Shown: piece by piece, positions 1-8,358 of the stretch
How positions within the stretch are numbered: the stretch's first letter is position 1
Layout: each line of letters begins with the position of its first letter
Assembly: GCA_003160215.1 (NCBI GenBank)
Contig: PLQW01000150.1
Coordinates: 7,301 to 41,874, forward strand
Origin: Acidobacteriaceae bacterium
Lineage (GTDB): Bacteria > Acidobacteriota > Terriglobia > Terriglobales > Acidobacteriaceae
Length of the DNA: 34,574 nt
Reading direction: 5' to 3'
The notes under the pieces: generated by a model
The model's database searches: none
What the model was told of the DNA's origin: nothing
What the model saw: the letters and a program-made list of their open reading frames with translations, nothing else
Made by a program: the position numbers and the translations under genes

Positions 1-25
1 ACAAGAACCGGATACGAGGCATACG

Positions 26-781
26 GTGCCGGACGAGCGGCGCTTGATCGCGACCGAAAGCCCGGCTATAGAGGAACAACGGATGGAGGAGGTCTGCGAG
101 AGGGAGAACCTCAAGCGGGCTTTGCAACGAGTCAAGGCCAACAAAGGTAGTCCAGGTATCGACGGCATGACGGTCGAGGAACTGCCCGACTATCTGGCAC
201 AGCACTGGCCAGCCATTTGCGAACAACTGCTGAGTGGAAGCTACGGACCGCAACCGGTTAGGCGGGTGGAAATCCCCAAATCGGACGGGGGAGTGCGCAA
301 GCTGGGCATTCCGACGGTGCTGGATCGTTGGATCGAGCAAGCGGTGCTGCAGGTTCTGCAAGGGCAGTGGGACGCGACATTCTCCCGGCACAGCTACGGC
401 TTTCGGCCGCAGCGGTCGGCGCATCAGGCGGTAGCCCAAGCGCAGCAATATGTGCGCGAGGGCTATGGCTGGGTGGTGGACCTCGATCTGGAGAAGTTTT
501 TTGATCGAGTGAACCACGACAGGCTGATGAGCGCCGTGGCCCGGCGCATCGGAGACAAGCGGATGTTGAAGCTCATTCGCGGGTTTCTGGAAGCCGGGGT
601 GATGGAGGGCGGGCTGGTCAGTCCGGTCGATGAAGGAACACCGCAAGGTGGGCCTTTGTCGCCCCTGTTGTCGAACCTCGTGCTGGACGAGTTGGACCGG
701 GAGTTGGAACGACGCGGACACCGCTTTGCGCGCTGCGCGGACGATTGCAACATTTACGTGCGCAGCGAGCCACACGTTTAG
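26..781 (+). pseudogene. ltrA: Group II intron reverse transcriptase, 3'-truncated
   Basis: The 251 codons carry the N-terminal half of a bacterial group II intron-encoded protein: the NKGSPGIDGMTV segment (about residues 39-50), IPKSDGGVRKLGIPTVLDR (RT2 region), HSYGFRPQRSAHQAV, the DLDLEKFFDRVNHD block with a metal-binding aspartate, and GTPQGGPLSPLLSNLVLDELD. Translation then stops six residues after the RT5 box. Full-length relatives are usually well over 400 residues, so the thumb/maturase (X) domain and any endonuclease domain are missing. The RT5 box reads CADD instead of the usual YADD (TGC where TAC is expected), which should also harm catalysis. The chosen GTG start is weak. The frame is open to the window edge, so the true start may lie upstream. 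A dead intron fragment is the best reading. Confidence 0.85.
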
Positions 782-1123
782 GGCAGTCTAGTTCGACGTG
801 CCAGGTTTAAACCCACCGCCTTTCAGGCGGTCAGCTTCCAGCGTTCTTTTTTGAGAGCGCTTGTATGCTATAAGGAGCGGGCATTGGAATGCGGGGTGGT
901 CGACGAGGCAGTTGGGGCAGGGAACCCAAGCGCGAAGCGATTCAGGCGACCTGAGTCGCCCAATAACCCACCGCCCTTAAGGCGGCGGTACTTAAGCCGG
1001 ACACTAGTGAAAGGCGCTAAAGGCAGAGCATCTGTGCAGCACGGCTAAAAGCCGTGCCCCTTCAATCCACATCACATCACGTCACTGCGCATCACAACAT
1101 TGTTACTGCGAGGCAATTATTTC
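782..1123. repeat. Hairpin-rich intergenic stretch, no gene seen
   Basis: This 342-base gap holds several perfect short hairpins: ACCGCC/GGCGGT at 815-831, GGCGAC/GTCGCC at 945-960, CCGCC/GGCGG at 971-985 and GCACGGC/GCCGTGC with a TAAAA loop at 1039-1057. The two CCACCGCC hairpins (811-831 and 967-985) are imperfect copies of each other, each followed by a tract ending in agctt or acttaag. The last hairpin resembles the dispersed GCACGGCT palindromes of acidobacterial intergenic DNA. A 65-codon frame (851-1048) has no recognisable product. Such a run of hairpins could be the end of an IS200/IS605-like element or decayed intron RNA, but no transposase is present. A CATCAC-rich tract (1068-1096) follows, just before thrC. 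Confidence 0.5.
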
Positions 1124-2347
1124 ATGGCGAAGATCATCGGTTTCGAATGCAGTAAGTGCGGCGCGACATTTATGGCGGAGACCGCCCAAAACATCTGCTC
1201 GAAAGATGGGGGTCCGCTGTACGTTCGCTACGATCTGGCAGAGATTCGGCGCAACGCGGCTCGCGAGTCGGTCAACGCTGGACCGAAGAGCATGTGGCGC
1301 TACGCGGCGGTGCTTCCCGATGCCGAGCCCGTGACGCTCGGCGAGGGACTTACGCCGATGTTACCGAGCCGCAAGTACCCTAATCTGCTGACCAAGGACG
1401 AGGGGCTGAATCCCACGGGCTCGTTCAAAGCGCGTGGCATGAGCGCGGCGCTGACCATGGCGCGTCATTACGGGCTCACGAAGCTGGCAGCTCCTTCGGC
1501 AGGAAATGCCGGAGGATCGCTGGCCGCCTATGCCGCCGCCGCCGGGCTGGAGGCATTCGTCTTCATGCCGAAGGATGTCCCGATCGCGAATCGGCTGGAG
1601 GTCGAAGCCAGTGGCGCGCATCTGACGCTGGTGGATGGGCTGATCAGCGATTGCGGGCGCATGGTCGCCGAGCGCAAAGACCAGGAAGGCTGGTTCGATG
1701 TCTCAACGTTGAAGGAACCGTTCAGGGTGGAAGGCAAGAAGACGATGGGCTATGAAGTGGCCGAGCAAATGGGATGGAGCTTGCCCGACGCCATCCTCTA
1801 CCCGACGGGGGGTGGCGTGGGGCTGATTGGCATGTGGAAGGCATTCGAAGAAATGGAAGAATTGGGCTGGATCGTCAAAGGGAAGCGGCCAAAGATGATC
1901 TGCGTGCAGTCAGATGGTTGTGCGCCAATTCCTAAAGCGTTGCATGAAGGCAAGGCCGCTTCGGAAATGTGGCCGGACGCGCATACGCTGGCGGCCGGAC
2001 TGCGTGTGCCCAAGGCGTACGGCGACTTCATCATTCTCGACATCGTGCGCCAGAGCGGCGGGACGGCGATTGCCGTTAGTGATGACGAGATCATGGACGG
2101 AGTGAAGGAGATGGCTTCGACGGAGGGCATCTTCGCGGCTCCCGAAGGAGGCGCTGCGCTCGCCGCCTACAAGCAACTGTTGCAGAGCGGATTTCTCTCG
2201 AGCCAGGATCGCGTAGTGCTATTCAACACCGGTTCGGGTTACAAGTACCTGGACGTGTTTGCGAAATACTGGGGGGTGGAGACCTTGGCGACTACGGCGA
2301 AGTTGCCGGCCTCGCGCAACATCGGAGGCATTATCGGGCCGTATTAG
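1124..2347 (+). CDS. thrC: Threonine synthase
   Basis: PLP-dependent enzyme converting O-phosphohomoserine to threonine and phosphate, the last step of threonine synthesis (cytoplasm). The 407-residue product matches the long, zinc-ribbon-headed class: Cys9, Cys12 and Cys25 near the N terminus, TLGEGLTPM at about 71-80, then the PLP-lysine motif NPTGSFKARGM with Lys102. SAGNAGGSLAAYAA and PTGGGVGLIGM form the cofactor phosphate-binding turns. The ATG at 1124 was chosen over the TTG at 1100 because the family start (MAKIIGFECSKCG) sits there, with GAGG about 12 bases upstream. Threonine dehydratase and other fold-type II enzymes are alternatives, but the N-terminal ribbon favours ThrC. It stands alone, with hairpin repeats on both sides. 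Confidence 0.93.
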   Translation: MAKIIGFECSKCGATFMAETAQNICSKDGGPLYVRYDLAEIRRNAARESVNAGPKSMWRYAAVLPDAEPVTLGEGLTPMLPSRKYPNLLTKDEGLNPTGSFKARGMSAALTMARHYGLTKLAAPSAGNAGGSLAAYAAAAGLEAFVFMPKDVPIANRLEVEASGAHLTLVDGLISDCGRMVAERKDQEGWFDVSTLKEPFRVEGKKTMGYEVAEQMGWSLPDAILYPTGGGVGLIGMWKAFEEMEELGWIVKGKRPKMICVQSDGCAPIPKALHEGKAASEMWPDAHTLAAGLRVPKAYGDFIILDIVRQSGGTAIAVSDDEIMDGVKEMASTEGIFAAPEGGAALAAYKQLLQSGFLSSQDRVVLFNTGSGYKYLDVFAKYWGVETLATTAKLPASRNIGGIIGPY

Positions 2348-2387
2348 GACAGCAATCAGCACCCAGGGCTGAATGCTAGGGCTATAG

Positions 2388-2435
2388 CAGTTTCAGAGTT
2401 GGCGTAGACCGGGTAGAGCCAGCCTTTAGGCTGGC
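2388..2435. repeat. Dispersed 35-bp repeat (copy A) plus hairpin
   Basis: Bases 2388-2422 match 13228-13262 at 33 of 35 positions (shared core GGGTAGAGCCAG; CAGTTTCAG at the left end). Copy A runs into a perfect 7-bp hairpin, GCCAGCC/GGCTGGC with loop TTTA (2418-2435). Both copies sit just 3' of a coding region on the same strand. Confidence 0.75.
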
Positions 2436-2470
2436 GTCATGATCGCCCCGCACTATAACGCTTGAGCCGC

Positions 2471-2494
2471 TGCGGTCATTTTTCAATGACCGCA
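2471..2494. repeat. Perfect 10-bp inverted repeat
   Basis: TGCGGTCATT (2471-2480) and AATGACCGCA (2485-2494) pair perfectly around a TTTC loop. It lies at the truncated 3' end of the broken DUF4097 gene. There is no T-run on either side, so it is not a canonical terminator. It may mark the junction where the gene was cut. Confidence 0.6.
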
Positions 2495-2977
2495 GGCCCG
2501 CCCGGCCAGGTCGTCAACCCGCAGCTTGCCGTTCACCAGGTTGGCACTCATCTCGCCGCTGACTTTCTGCACGCTGAGCGAACCGTTCACCAGGTTGATA
2601 CGATCGAGGCGCGCATTCTGCGGCACGTGCAGTTGGTAATGCCCAGAGGCCGGGTTGTTGTTGGCGTGGCCCTCTGGATAACGAGTCTTAATTTCCACGG
2701 AATCGCTGGCGGCGTTGACTTCGATGCGAGCTTCATCGAGCCGCTGCTGATCGCGCGCTTTTTTCACTGCATCGATTTGCACTTCATTGCGGTCTCAGCC
2801 GGTGATCTCGACATTGCCATTGACGTTGTCCAGCGAAACGCGGCCGTTGGCGGAAAGAGGGACGGTGCGGTGGAAATCCTGTGTGACCTGCGCGTGGGCC
2901 GAGGCGGCCAACAGCAGCGCCAGCAGCGATCCTAGAATGACTCCGCCCAAAGTTGCATGTTTACGAACATCCGACAT
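2483..2977 (-). pseudogene. DUF4097-type secreted protein, interrupted and truncated
   Basis: The reading frame starts at ATG 2977 behind a strong ribosome site (AGGAGG, 5 bases upstream) and encodes a signal peptide (GGVILGSLLALLLAASAHAQ), then SLDNVNGNVEITG. It meets an in-frame TGA at 2795-2797 and continues in the same frame as DRNEVQIDAVKKARDQQRL and the repeating INLVNGSLSVQKVSG pattern typical of DUF4097 beta-helical putative adhesins. The expected residue at the stop is Trp (TGG to TGA). The frame ends at 2483, far short of the roughly 250-300 residues usual for the family, with an unrelated tail. It is both nonsense-mutated and 3'-truncated. UGA recoding is unlikely because no SECIS-like structure was identified and truncation is independent evidence of decay. 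Confidence 0.75.
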
Positions 2978-3019
2978 AACGCCTCCTGCCGCGGTTTAGA
3001 CGCGAGTTGAGACGAATCG

Positions 3020-4003
3020 TTATGAAATTGTCTGCCGCTTGCTGCTGTTCAGCCACTTCCAGGCTGAGGCTACAGTCTCCTCCAAAGACCGATTTGCAGC
3101 CCAGCGGAGGAGTTGCTGACCTCGGGTAGGATCGGCAACCAAGCTTGGAGGATCTCCCGCCCGGCGTGCTGTTATGCGGAGTGGGACGGAATGCCCGGTG
3201 ATTTTCTCAACGGTGGCCACAACCTGCTGGACCGAATGACCGCCGCCAGTGCCAAGGTTCAGCGCGGTAAAACCGCCGCCGCTCTGGCCTTGCAGGAATT
3301 CGACTGCCAGCGCGTGCGCTTCGGCGAGATCGGTGACGTGGATGTAATCTCGAATGCAGGTGCCGTCGAACGTCGGATAGTCGTTGCCGAACACCTCAAG
3401 ATATGGCCGCAGTCCGGCAGCGGCCTCCAGCGCCAGAGGTAGCAAATGGGTCTCGGGATTGTGCAGTTCACCGATATCAGCGCTTTCGTCCGCTCCTGCC
3501 GCATTGAAGTAGCGCAGCGCAACCGCTCGCAACCCATAGGCGCGGCTGTATGCATCGAGGATTCGTTCGAAGAATAGCTTCGTTTCACCATACGGGTTGA
3601 CGGGCTGGCATCGAGTGTCTTCGGTAATCGGCACTTTGTCTGGTACGCCGTATACCGCACACGAGGAAGAGAAGATGAAATAGCGAACCCCCGCGTCAAT
3701 CGCTGCGTTTACCAGCGTCAAACTATTCTGTACGTTGTTGCGAAAATATTTTCGAGGATTCTGCACCGACTCCCCAACATACGCATTTCCCGCGAAGTGC
3801 ATGACCAGCTCTGTACCAGAGAGTGCGCGGGAAAGCTGGGTCGCATCTTCGAGGTCGGCGACGATCAGTTCGAAGCCGTCCGCAAGAAACCGATGGCCGG
3901 TGGACAGATTGTCGTACACGGCGACCTGGTGCCCGTGCCTCGCCAACGACCGAATGGCGTGACTGCCGACGTAGCCGGCGCCACCCGTAACCAGAATTCT
4001 CAT
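3020..4003 (-). CDS. galE: UDP-glucose 4-epimerase
   Basis: NAD-dependent short-chain epimerase interconverting UDP-glucose and UDP-galactose for surface glycans (cytoplasm). The 327-residue product has the Rossmann motif TGGAGYVGS at residues 6-14, the NAD-binding YDNLSTGH at 30-37, the catalytic serine stretch SSSCAVYG (112-119), Tyr138-x3-Lys142, the RYFNAAGA block and the RDYIHVTDLA block. Length is normal for GalE. It is divergent from the glycosyltransferase at 4177 and leads a block of sugar-transfer genes, so it probably supplies UDP-sugars for them. A UDP-GlcNAc or UDP-glucuronate 4-epimerase activity cannot be excluded from sequence. Confidence 0.93.
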   Translation of the reverse strand: MRILVTGGAGYVGSHAIRSLARHGHQVAVYDNLSTGHRFLADGFELIVADLEDATQLSRALSGTELVMHFAGNAYVGESVQNPRKYFRNNVQNSLTLVNAAIDAGVRYFIFSSSCAVYGVPDKVPITEDTRCQPVNPYGETKLFFERILDAYSRAYGLRAVALRYFNAAGADESADIGELHNPETHLLPLALEAAAGLRPYLEVFGNDYPTFDGTCIRDYIHVTDLAEAHALAVEFLQGQSGGGFTALNLGTGGGHSVQQVVATVEKITGHSVPLRITARRAGDPPSLVADPTRGQQLLRWAANRSLEETVASAWKWLNSSKRQTIS

Positions 4004-4176
4004 GAGTGCCCTTTGTCTTTAATCTTCCATCGGGGAATTCATGATCGAGAGCTTCCATTCGCGAGGGGACTCGACCGGAAATCCAAGCATGAATACTGTA
4101 TACTCGGCAGTCCAAAACGAGAATTCCGAGCCAATTGCATCGCATCAGCTTGGACTCGATTGAGCACTTTCCATCT

Positions 4177-4956
4177 ATGGGTCTATCTGTTGCCATTGTC
4201 GCCATGAACGAAGAGGCCATCATCGGCCAAACCTTGGAAAGCGTGGGTTGGGCCGATGAAATTGTCCTGGTAGACTCTGGATCGACGGACCGAACCTGTG
4301 ACATCGCGCGCGAATACGGCGCCAGGGTGTTGCTGAAAGAGTGGCCCGGGTTTTCTCTGCAGAAAAGTTATGCCTTTGAGAACTGTACGCAAGACTGGAT
4401 CCTGTCGCTGGACGCCGACGAAGTAGTCAGCCCTGAACTAGCGCAGGAAATCCGGGGCATGATCGGCAATCCCGACGCGCTCAACGGGTACTGGATACCG
4501 CGCAAAAACCTGTTTCTGGGGAAGTGGACCCGATTCGGCGGATTTTATCCTGATCCCAAGCTGCGACTTTTTCGCCGTGGTCGCGGGTTTATGACCGGCG
4601 CTGAACCGCACCCCCGCATCGATTTGAAACCGGAGTTTGATCAGAGGACTGGACGCCTCAAAAACCCCATGGTCCACGATGCGTATCCCACTCTGGCCTC
4701 CTACATGGCGCACATGAATAGCTATTCTTCGGCAGGCGCCAGGGCGGCTGTGGCAAAGGGCTATCGTGGCTTCAGTTTTTTCGACATCGTCTTACGGCCG
4801 ATGGCAACGTTCATCTACAACTACTTCTTCCGTCTCGGATTCCTCGATGGCCGTGAGGGCCTGCTGCTGCACCTTTACCATGCGGTGTATGTGTCGAACA
4901 AGTACGCCAAAGTATGGGAACTGACAAAAGCAGGTTCCGCAGAAGATCGATCCTGA
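4177..4956 (+). CDS. Family 2 glycosyltransferase, WaaE/KdtX-like
   Basis: GT-A fold transferase of the LPS core glucosyltransferase type (WaaE/KdtX). LSVAIVAMNEEAIIGQTLES opens the fold, DEIVLVDSGSTDRTCDIA gives the nucleotide-sugar pocket, LSLDADEVVSPEL is the DXD-type metal motif, and the family-typical PRKNLFLGKW...FYPDPKLRLFRR segment and a C-terminal VHDAYPTLASYMAHMNSYSS region follow. The 259-residue product starts at ATG 4177. The longer TTG start at 4135 adds residues with no family support. Neither start has a clear ribosome site. It is divergent from galE and about 100 bases before a second glycosyltransferase. It likely acts at the cytoplasmic membrane face on a lipid-linked or core glycan; donor and acceptor are unknown. 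Confidence 0.85.
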   Translation: MGLSVAIVAMNEEAIIGQTLESVGWADEIVLVDSGSTDRTCDIAREYGARVLLKEWPGFSLQKSYAFENCTQDWILSLDADEVVSPELAQEIRGMIGNPDALNGYWIPRKNLFLGKWTRFGGFYPDPKLRLFRRGRGFMTGAEPHPRIDLKPEFDQRTGRLKNPMVHDAYPTLASYMAHMNSYSSAGARAAVAKGYRGFSFFDIVLRPMATFIYNYFFRLGFLDGREGLLLHLYHAVYVSNKYAKVWELTKAGSAEDRS

Positions 4957-5059
4957 CCCTTCCATTTCAGTGGGCGCTGCGTTTCTAACAGATCTACGAC
5001 GGCAAACCGGCATCGAGTCACGGATATACTCTTGTGTGTAGACCATTTCTTGGCGGGGT

Positions 5060-6031
5060 ATGCGGGCAATAAGCGTAATTGCGACGGTCCTGAACGAAGC
5101 GGAAGACATCGACGGACTCGTGTCCAGCCTCGTGCGCCAGACGCTCGCGCCGGCGGAGATCATCGTGGTCGATGGCGGTTCTACGGACGGTACGTGGGAG
5201 CGCCTGCAGGCCAGCGCCTTAGCTTACGCAAATCTGAAAGCCATTCAAGACCCGAGTTGCAGCTTGAAAGAGTCGCCGGGGCCGATTGCTCGCGGAAGAA
5301 ATGTTGCCATTGCTGCTGCATCCTCCGAGGTGATTGCCTGTGCGGACGCCGGTTGCGTTTATGGCCCCGACTGGCTTTCGAGGCTTACGGAACCTATCCT
5401 GAACGGCCACGCTGAGTATGCGCTCGGTGGATCTTGCCTGGATGCTGACGAGCAAACCACATGGGATATCGCGTCCGCGCCTTTTTTTGGAATTAAGCTG
5501 GATCCGGATCAAGAGACGAAGTCATGCACCGCTCGTTCCATGGCCTTTCGGAAAGGCTTATGGCAACGGGTCGGCGGTTTTCCTGAGACGAGTCTTACGG
5601 AAGATAGCCTCTTCGATCAACGCGTCCGCGCAATCGTACAGCCAGCCTTCCCCGAACGCGCTAAGGCGCACTATAGGCCTCGTCATACCCTGAAGACTGC
5701 TATCAGGGACCTTGGGCGCTACGCAACCCTCGACGGAGTTATGGATATCAGGCGAGGCCGTCTGTTCCGAAACTTGGCGCGCTGCCTTGCGGAGATGCTT
5801 GTTGTTGCGCTTCTGACTCGCACTTTTATCCCACTGGTGTGTGTGCTGGTTTTGGAAATCTATTTTGCGTTTCGACTGGACTGGAAAAGCTTCCCTGGAA
5901 AAACTTCAGTCCGGCGGTTGAGCGCCAGGCTCTTCTTCTCTCTGATCGTTCCCTGGTTAGTCACATGGAACCACATCATGGGGGCACTCACCAAGACCAA
6001 CCAGCCCAACCGGCAAAACGTGCCGTCTTAG
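5060..6031 (+). CDS. Family 2 glycosyltransferase with C-terminal membrane segments
   Basis: 323 residues. ISVIATVLNEAEDIDGLVSSL and EIIVVDGGSTDGT mark the GT2 nucleotide-sugar domain, and VIACADAGCVYGPDWL takes the place of the DXD loop. The C-terminal third has two hydrophobic stretches (around CLAEMLVVALLTRTFIPLVC and LFFSLIVPWLVTW), so the enzyme is probably held at the inner membrane. The ATG at 5060 lies just after a GGCGGGG stretch. A TATACT hexamer at 5025-5030 could be a -10 element, but no convincing -35 was seen. It ends four bases before the end of the convergent GT-C/GT2 fusion gene. The sugar and acceptor are not predictable, but the context points to exopolysaccharide or lipid-linked glycan assembly. 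Confidence 0.85.
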   Translation: MRAISVIATVLNEAEDIDGLVSSLVRQTLAPAEIIVVDGGSTDGTWERLQASALAYANLKAIQDPSCSLKESPGPIARGRNVAIAAASSEVIACADAGCVYGPDWLSRLTEPILNGHAEYALGGSCLDADEQTTWDIASAPFFGIKLDPDQETKSCTARSMAFRKGLWQRVGGFPETSLTEDSLFDQRVRAIVQPAFPERAKAHYRPRHTLKTAIRDLGRYATLDGVMDIRRGRLFRNLARCLAEMLVVALLTRTFIPLVCVLVLEIYFAFRLDWKSFPGKTSVRRLSARLFFSLIVPWLVTWNHIMGALTKTNQPNRQNVPS

Positions 6032-6035
6032 GTCG

Positions 6036-8111
6036 CTAATCCTTAAAGCGATAGCGTACGAGGTGGTATACCGCGACAACTCCGTCGGTCCAACTGATTT
6101 TCTTGCCCTCGGCGTAGGTGCGTCCGTGATAGGTAATCGGCACTTCGTAAATGCGAACTCCCAGCTTTGCTAACTTCACCGTCATCTCGGTTTCGACGCT
6201 GAAGCGGTCGGAGCGCAAACTGATCTGCGAGAAAATTTCGCGGCGAAACACTTTGTAGCAGGCGGTCACGTCATGAATGCTCAGGCCGGTGAGCACGTTG
6301 CATAACATGGAAAACGCGCGGTTGAGAACATACCGCCCATAGCGCGGGACGCGATGCGGACCATTGTGGAAGCGGTTTCCAAAGACCACGTCGGCATGCC
6401 CCTCCAGGATGGGGGCGATAAGGGCAGGATAATCGCGGGGATCGTATTCCAGGTCTGCATCCTGGATCAGCACCAACTCGCCGCTGGCGTGCTCCAGCCC
6501 GCTTCGGACTCCAGCACCTTTGCCCTGGTTCCTGTCGTGCAGCACCAGCTTAACGGTGTTTGCGCCGTTGCCGCCCAAGAGCTCTTGCAAATCGTTTTCC
6601 AGCAAAAATTCCCGCGTGCCATCGGTTGAGCAATCGTCAACAATGATGAGCTCTTTATGCAAACTGAGCGGTTGCCGCGCCACCTGCTGCAAAAGTCTCA
6701 TTACCGTCTTGCGTTCGTTGTAAACCGGGGCAATGATGGACAGCGTGTGATATTGTGGCAGGGCCTGGCTCTGCGAGAGTTCGGGAAGCTCTTCGGCGTC
6801 GTGACGGGTTGGTGTAGCGGATCGAGTTTCGGAGACCAGATAAACTCCAAGGATCAGAAGCTCCGGATCGATAGGATGCCGATAGCGCAACTCAGGAAAG
6901 CATACATAGTAAACCACGGGATAGAAGATCAGCAGAGCCGCAAACAGGAACACTCCGTGAATGTGCCGCTTCCATGCCAGCAGCAATCCCCAGATGGCCA
7001 GCACGGAAGATGCCAGGAAGAGCAGATTCTTGGTTGCAATCAGTCCCGCGACGTCAGAGACTCGAGGCATACCGTCCCAGAAAAAAATGAAGCGCCGGAA
7101 GGTCAACACCAGGAAACGGCTGGGATGCTGTTCGATCCATTCCCTTGCCAGACGGCCCTGTTCCGCGGCAAACGCAGCCTCGCCCATCTTTTTGTACTTT
7201 GCGTATTGATTGACGCTATCTCCCGGATGGTACGCGAACACATTGATCCCCTCCGCCAGAGGGTTATTGCCGATCCGCAGTTCGACTCCGAAATTGTCGC
7301 GGATGAATACGGGCCTGCCGAGTGCCTCATAATTGCGTACCAGCCATGGCATGATCGTCATCCAGAAAACAATGGCGCTTAGCAAGGCTGGCACGACGTA
7401 TCGCTTCCCGCGACGGTGCAACTGGTAGACCAGCCAGCATCCTGCAAACGGCAGGAACGAAAGCGCCGATGGGTTGGTCAACGCTGCAACGCCCCATAGC
7501 AAGCCGTATCCAGTCCACGACGAGAGCCACTCGTCGCCTTCCATCCCCACCGTCATCATGAACAGCAGGCTCAACAGGAACGTCGACACGCTGGTCTCCC
7601 ATATCTCACGCACCGACCAGAAGATGCTGTAGGGAAGCAACGCCCAGATCCAGCCTGACCAGACAGCCACGGTTTCATTGAACAGCCGGCGGGCAGTGCG
7701 ATAGATCGTCCAGCAGGTGAGCGCGGCGAAGGCGCTATTGAACACCAGTAGCCAAAAAGCCGCGGCGCGAGAGTAGTTGCCGAAAAGCCGGAAGGCCACC
7801 GACACGAACCAAGGATAGATGGGCGCGGTCCACGCCGAGGGGCCGGTGTCCCCGCCAAAGGGAGAGCTGAACCCGTGGCCGTTGGCGAGTGAATATCCAA
7901 GGCGGCCGATCTCCCAGCCAAATCCCCAGTTGTCCTCTGACGTGCGGAGGCGGTAAGTGTGCGCCAGAACAATCCACAAGACGCGCACCAGAAACGCGAC
8001 AAGCACCATCCAGCCGACGGAGTACGCGAAGGTCTGCCAATGCGGTCGGGGCACAGATTCTGATGGGCCTGCGGTGGGCGCCGTCAGCGTCGTCTGGGTT
8101 TTCAAATACAT
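6036..8111 (-). CDS. GT-C membrane glycosyltransferase fused to polyprenyl-phosphate sugar synthase (GT2)
   Basis: 691 residues in two parts. Roughly the first 455 are a PMT/ArnT-like GT-C enzyme: about ten hydrophobic segments, with an early periplasmic loop holding SEDNWGFGWEIGRL and the family-typical LANGHGFSSPFGGDTGPSAW...PIYPW. The last ~235 are a soluble GT2 domain of the dolichol-phosphate-mannose synthase/GtrB type: LSIIAPVYNERKTVMRLLQQ, LIIVDDCSTDGT, NQGKGAGVRSGL, LIQDADLEYDP (DXD) and the VTACYKVFRRE...VETEMTVKLAKLG acceptor region. Known biology: the GT2 half would load a sugar onto polyprenyl phosphate on the cytoplasmic side, and the GT-C half would use such a donor outside. ATG 8111 was preferred over TTG 8141; no clear ribosome site supports either. 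Confidence 0.87.
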   Translation of the reverse strand: MYLKTQTTLTAPTAGPSESVPRPHWQTFAYSVGWMVLVAFLVRVLWIVLAHTYRLRTSEDNWGFGWEIGRLGYSLANGHGFSSPFGGDTGPSAWTAPIYPWFVSVAFRLFGNYSRAAAFWLLVFNSAFAALTCWTIYRTARRLFNETVAVWSGWIWALLPYSIFWSVREIWETSVSTFLLSLLFMMTVGMEGDEWLSSWTGYGLLWGVAALTNPSALSFLPFAGCWLVYQLHRRGKRYVVPALLSAIVFWMTIMPWLVRNYEALGRPVFIRDNFGVELRIGNNPLAEGINVFAYHPGDSVNQYAKYKKMGEAAFAAEQGRLAREWIEQHPSRFLVLTFRRFIFFWDGMPRVSDVAGLIATKNLLFLASSVLAIWGLLLAWKRHIHGVFLFAALLIFYPVVYYVCFPELRYRHPIDPELLILGVYLVSETRSATPTRHDAEELPELSQSQALPQYHTLSIIAPVYNERKTVMRLLQQVARQPLSLHKELIIVDDCSTDGTREFLLENDLQELLGGNGANTVKLVLHDRNQGKGAGVRSGLEHASGELVLIQDADLEYDPRDYPALIAPILEGHADVVFGNRFHNGPHRVPRYGRYVLNRAFSMLCNVLTGLSIHDVTACYKVFRREIFSQISLRSDRFSVETEMTVKLAKLGVRIYEVPITYHGRTYAEGKKISWTDGVVAVYHLVRYRFKD

Positions 8112-8358
8112 GGAAAACAATGGAAATTGTACCGTATGCAAGCCGGTGCATGTCGCGCTACGCAGGTGTTAGCGCGCCCCCAATCCGCTTGAACACCCTC
8201 CCCAACGAGCCTAAACTGATTCTATCGGCAACTGTGATGCTCATCACAGCTTGGGTGTGCAGCCATCGGCGAAGATAGTAGGTTAAGAGTAGGTCCCTCG
8301 ACTCGGTCGTCGGCCGACCTCGCTGGGAATGGTCAAGTAACATCGGGAGAAGGCATTC

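Noticed and set aside
851-1048. 65-codon frame as a TnpB C terminus
   Set aside because: Only weak resemblance, no zinc-finger or catalytic motif; left as a repeat-rich stretch.
2795-2797. UGA as selenocysteine in the DUF4097-type gene
   Set aside because: The expected residue is Trp, no SECIS-like hairpin was identified and the gene is also truncated.
2462-2935. 157-codon plus-strand frame over the DUF4097 gene
   Set aside because: The opposite strand shows a signal peptide, ribosome site and family repeats; this one is a shadow.
4099-4104. TATACT as a -10 promoter element for the glycosyltransferase
   Set aside because: No acceptable -35 at the right distance, so not listed as a feature.
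3723-4304. 193-codon minus-strand frame over the galE start and the glycosyltransferase
   Set aside because: Overlaps two well-supported genes with no motifs of its own.
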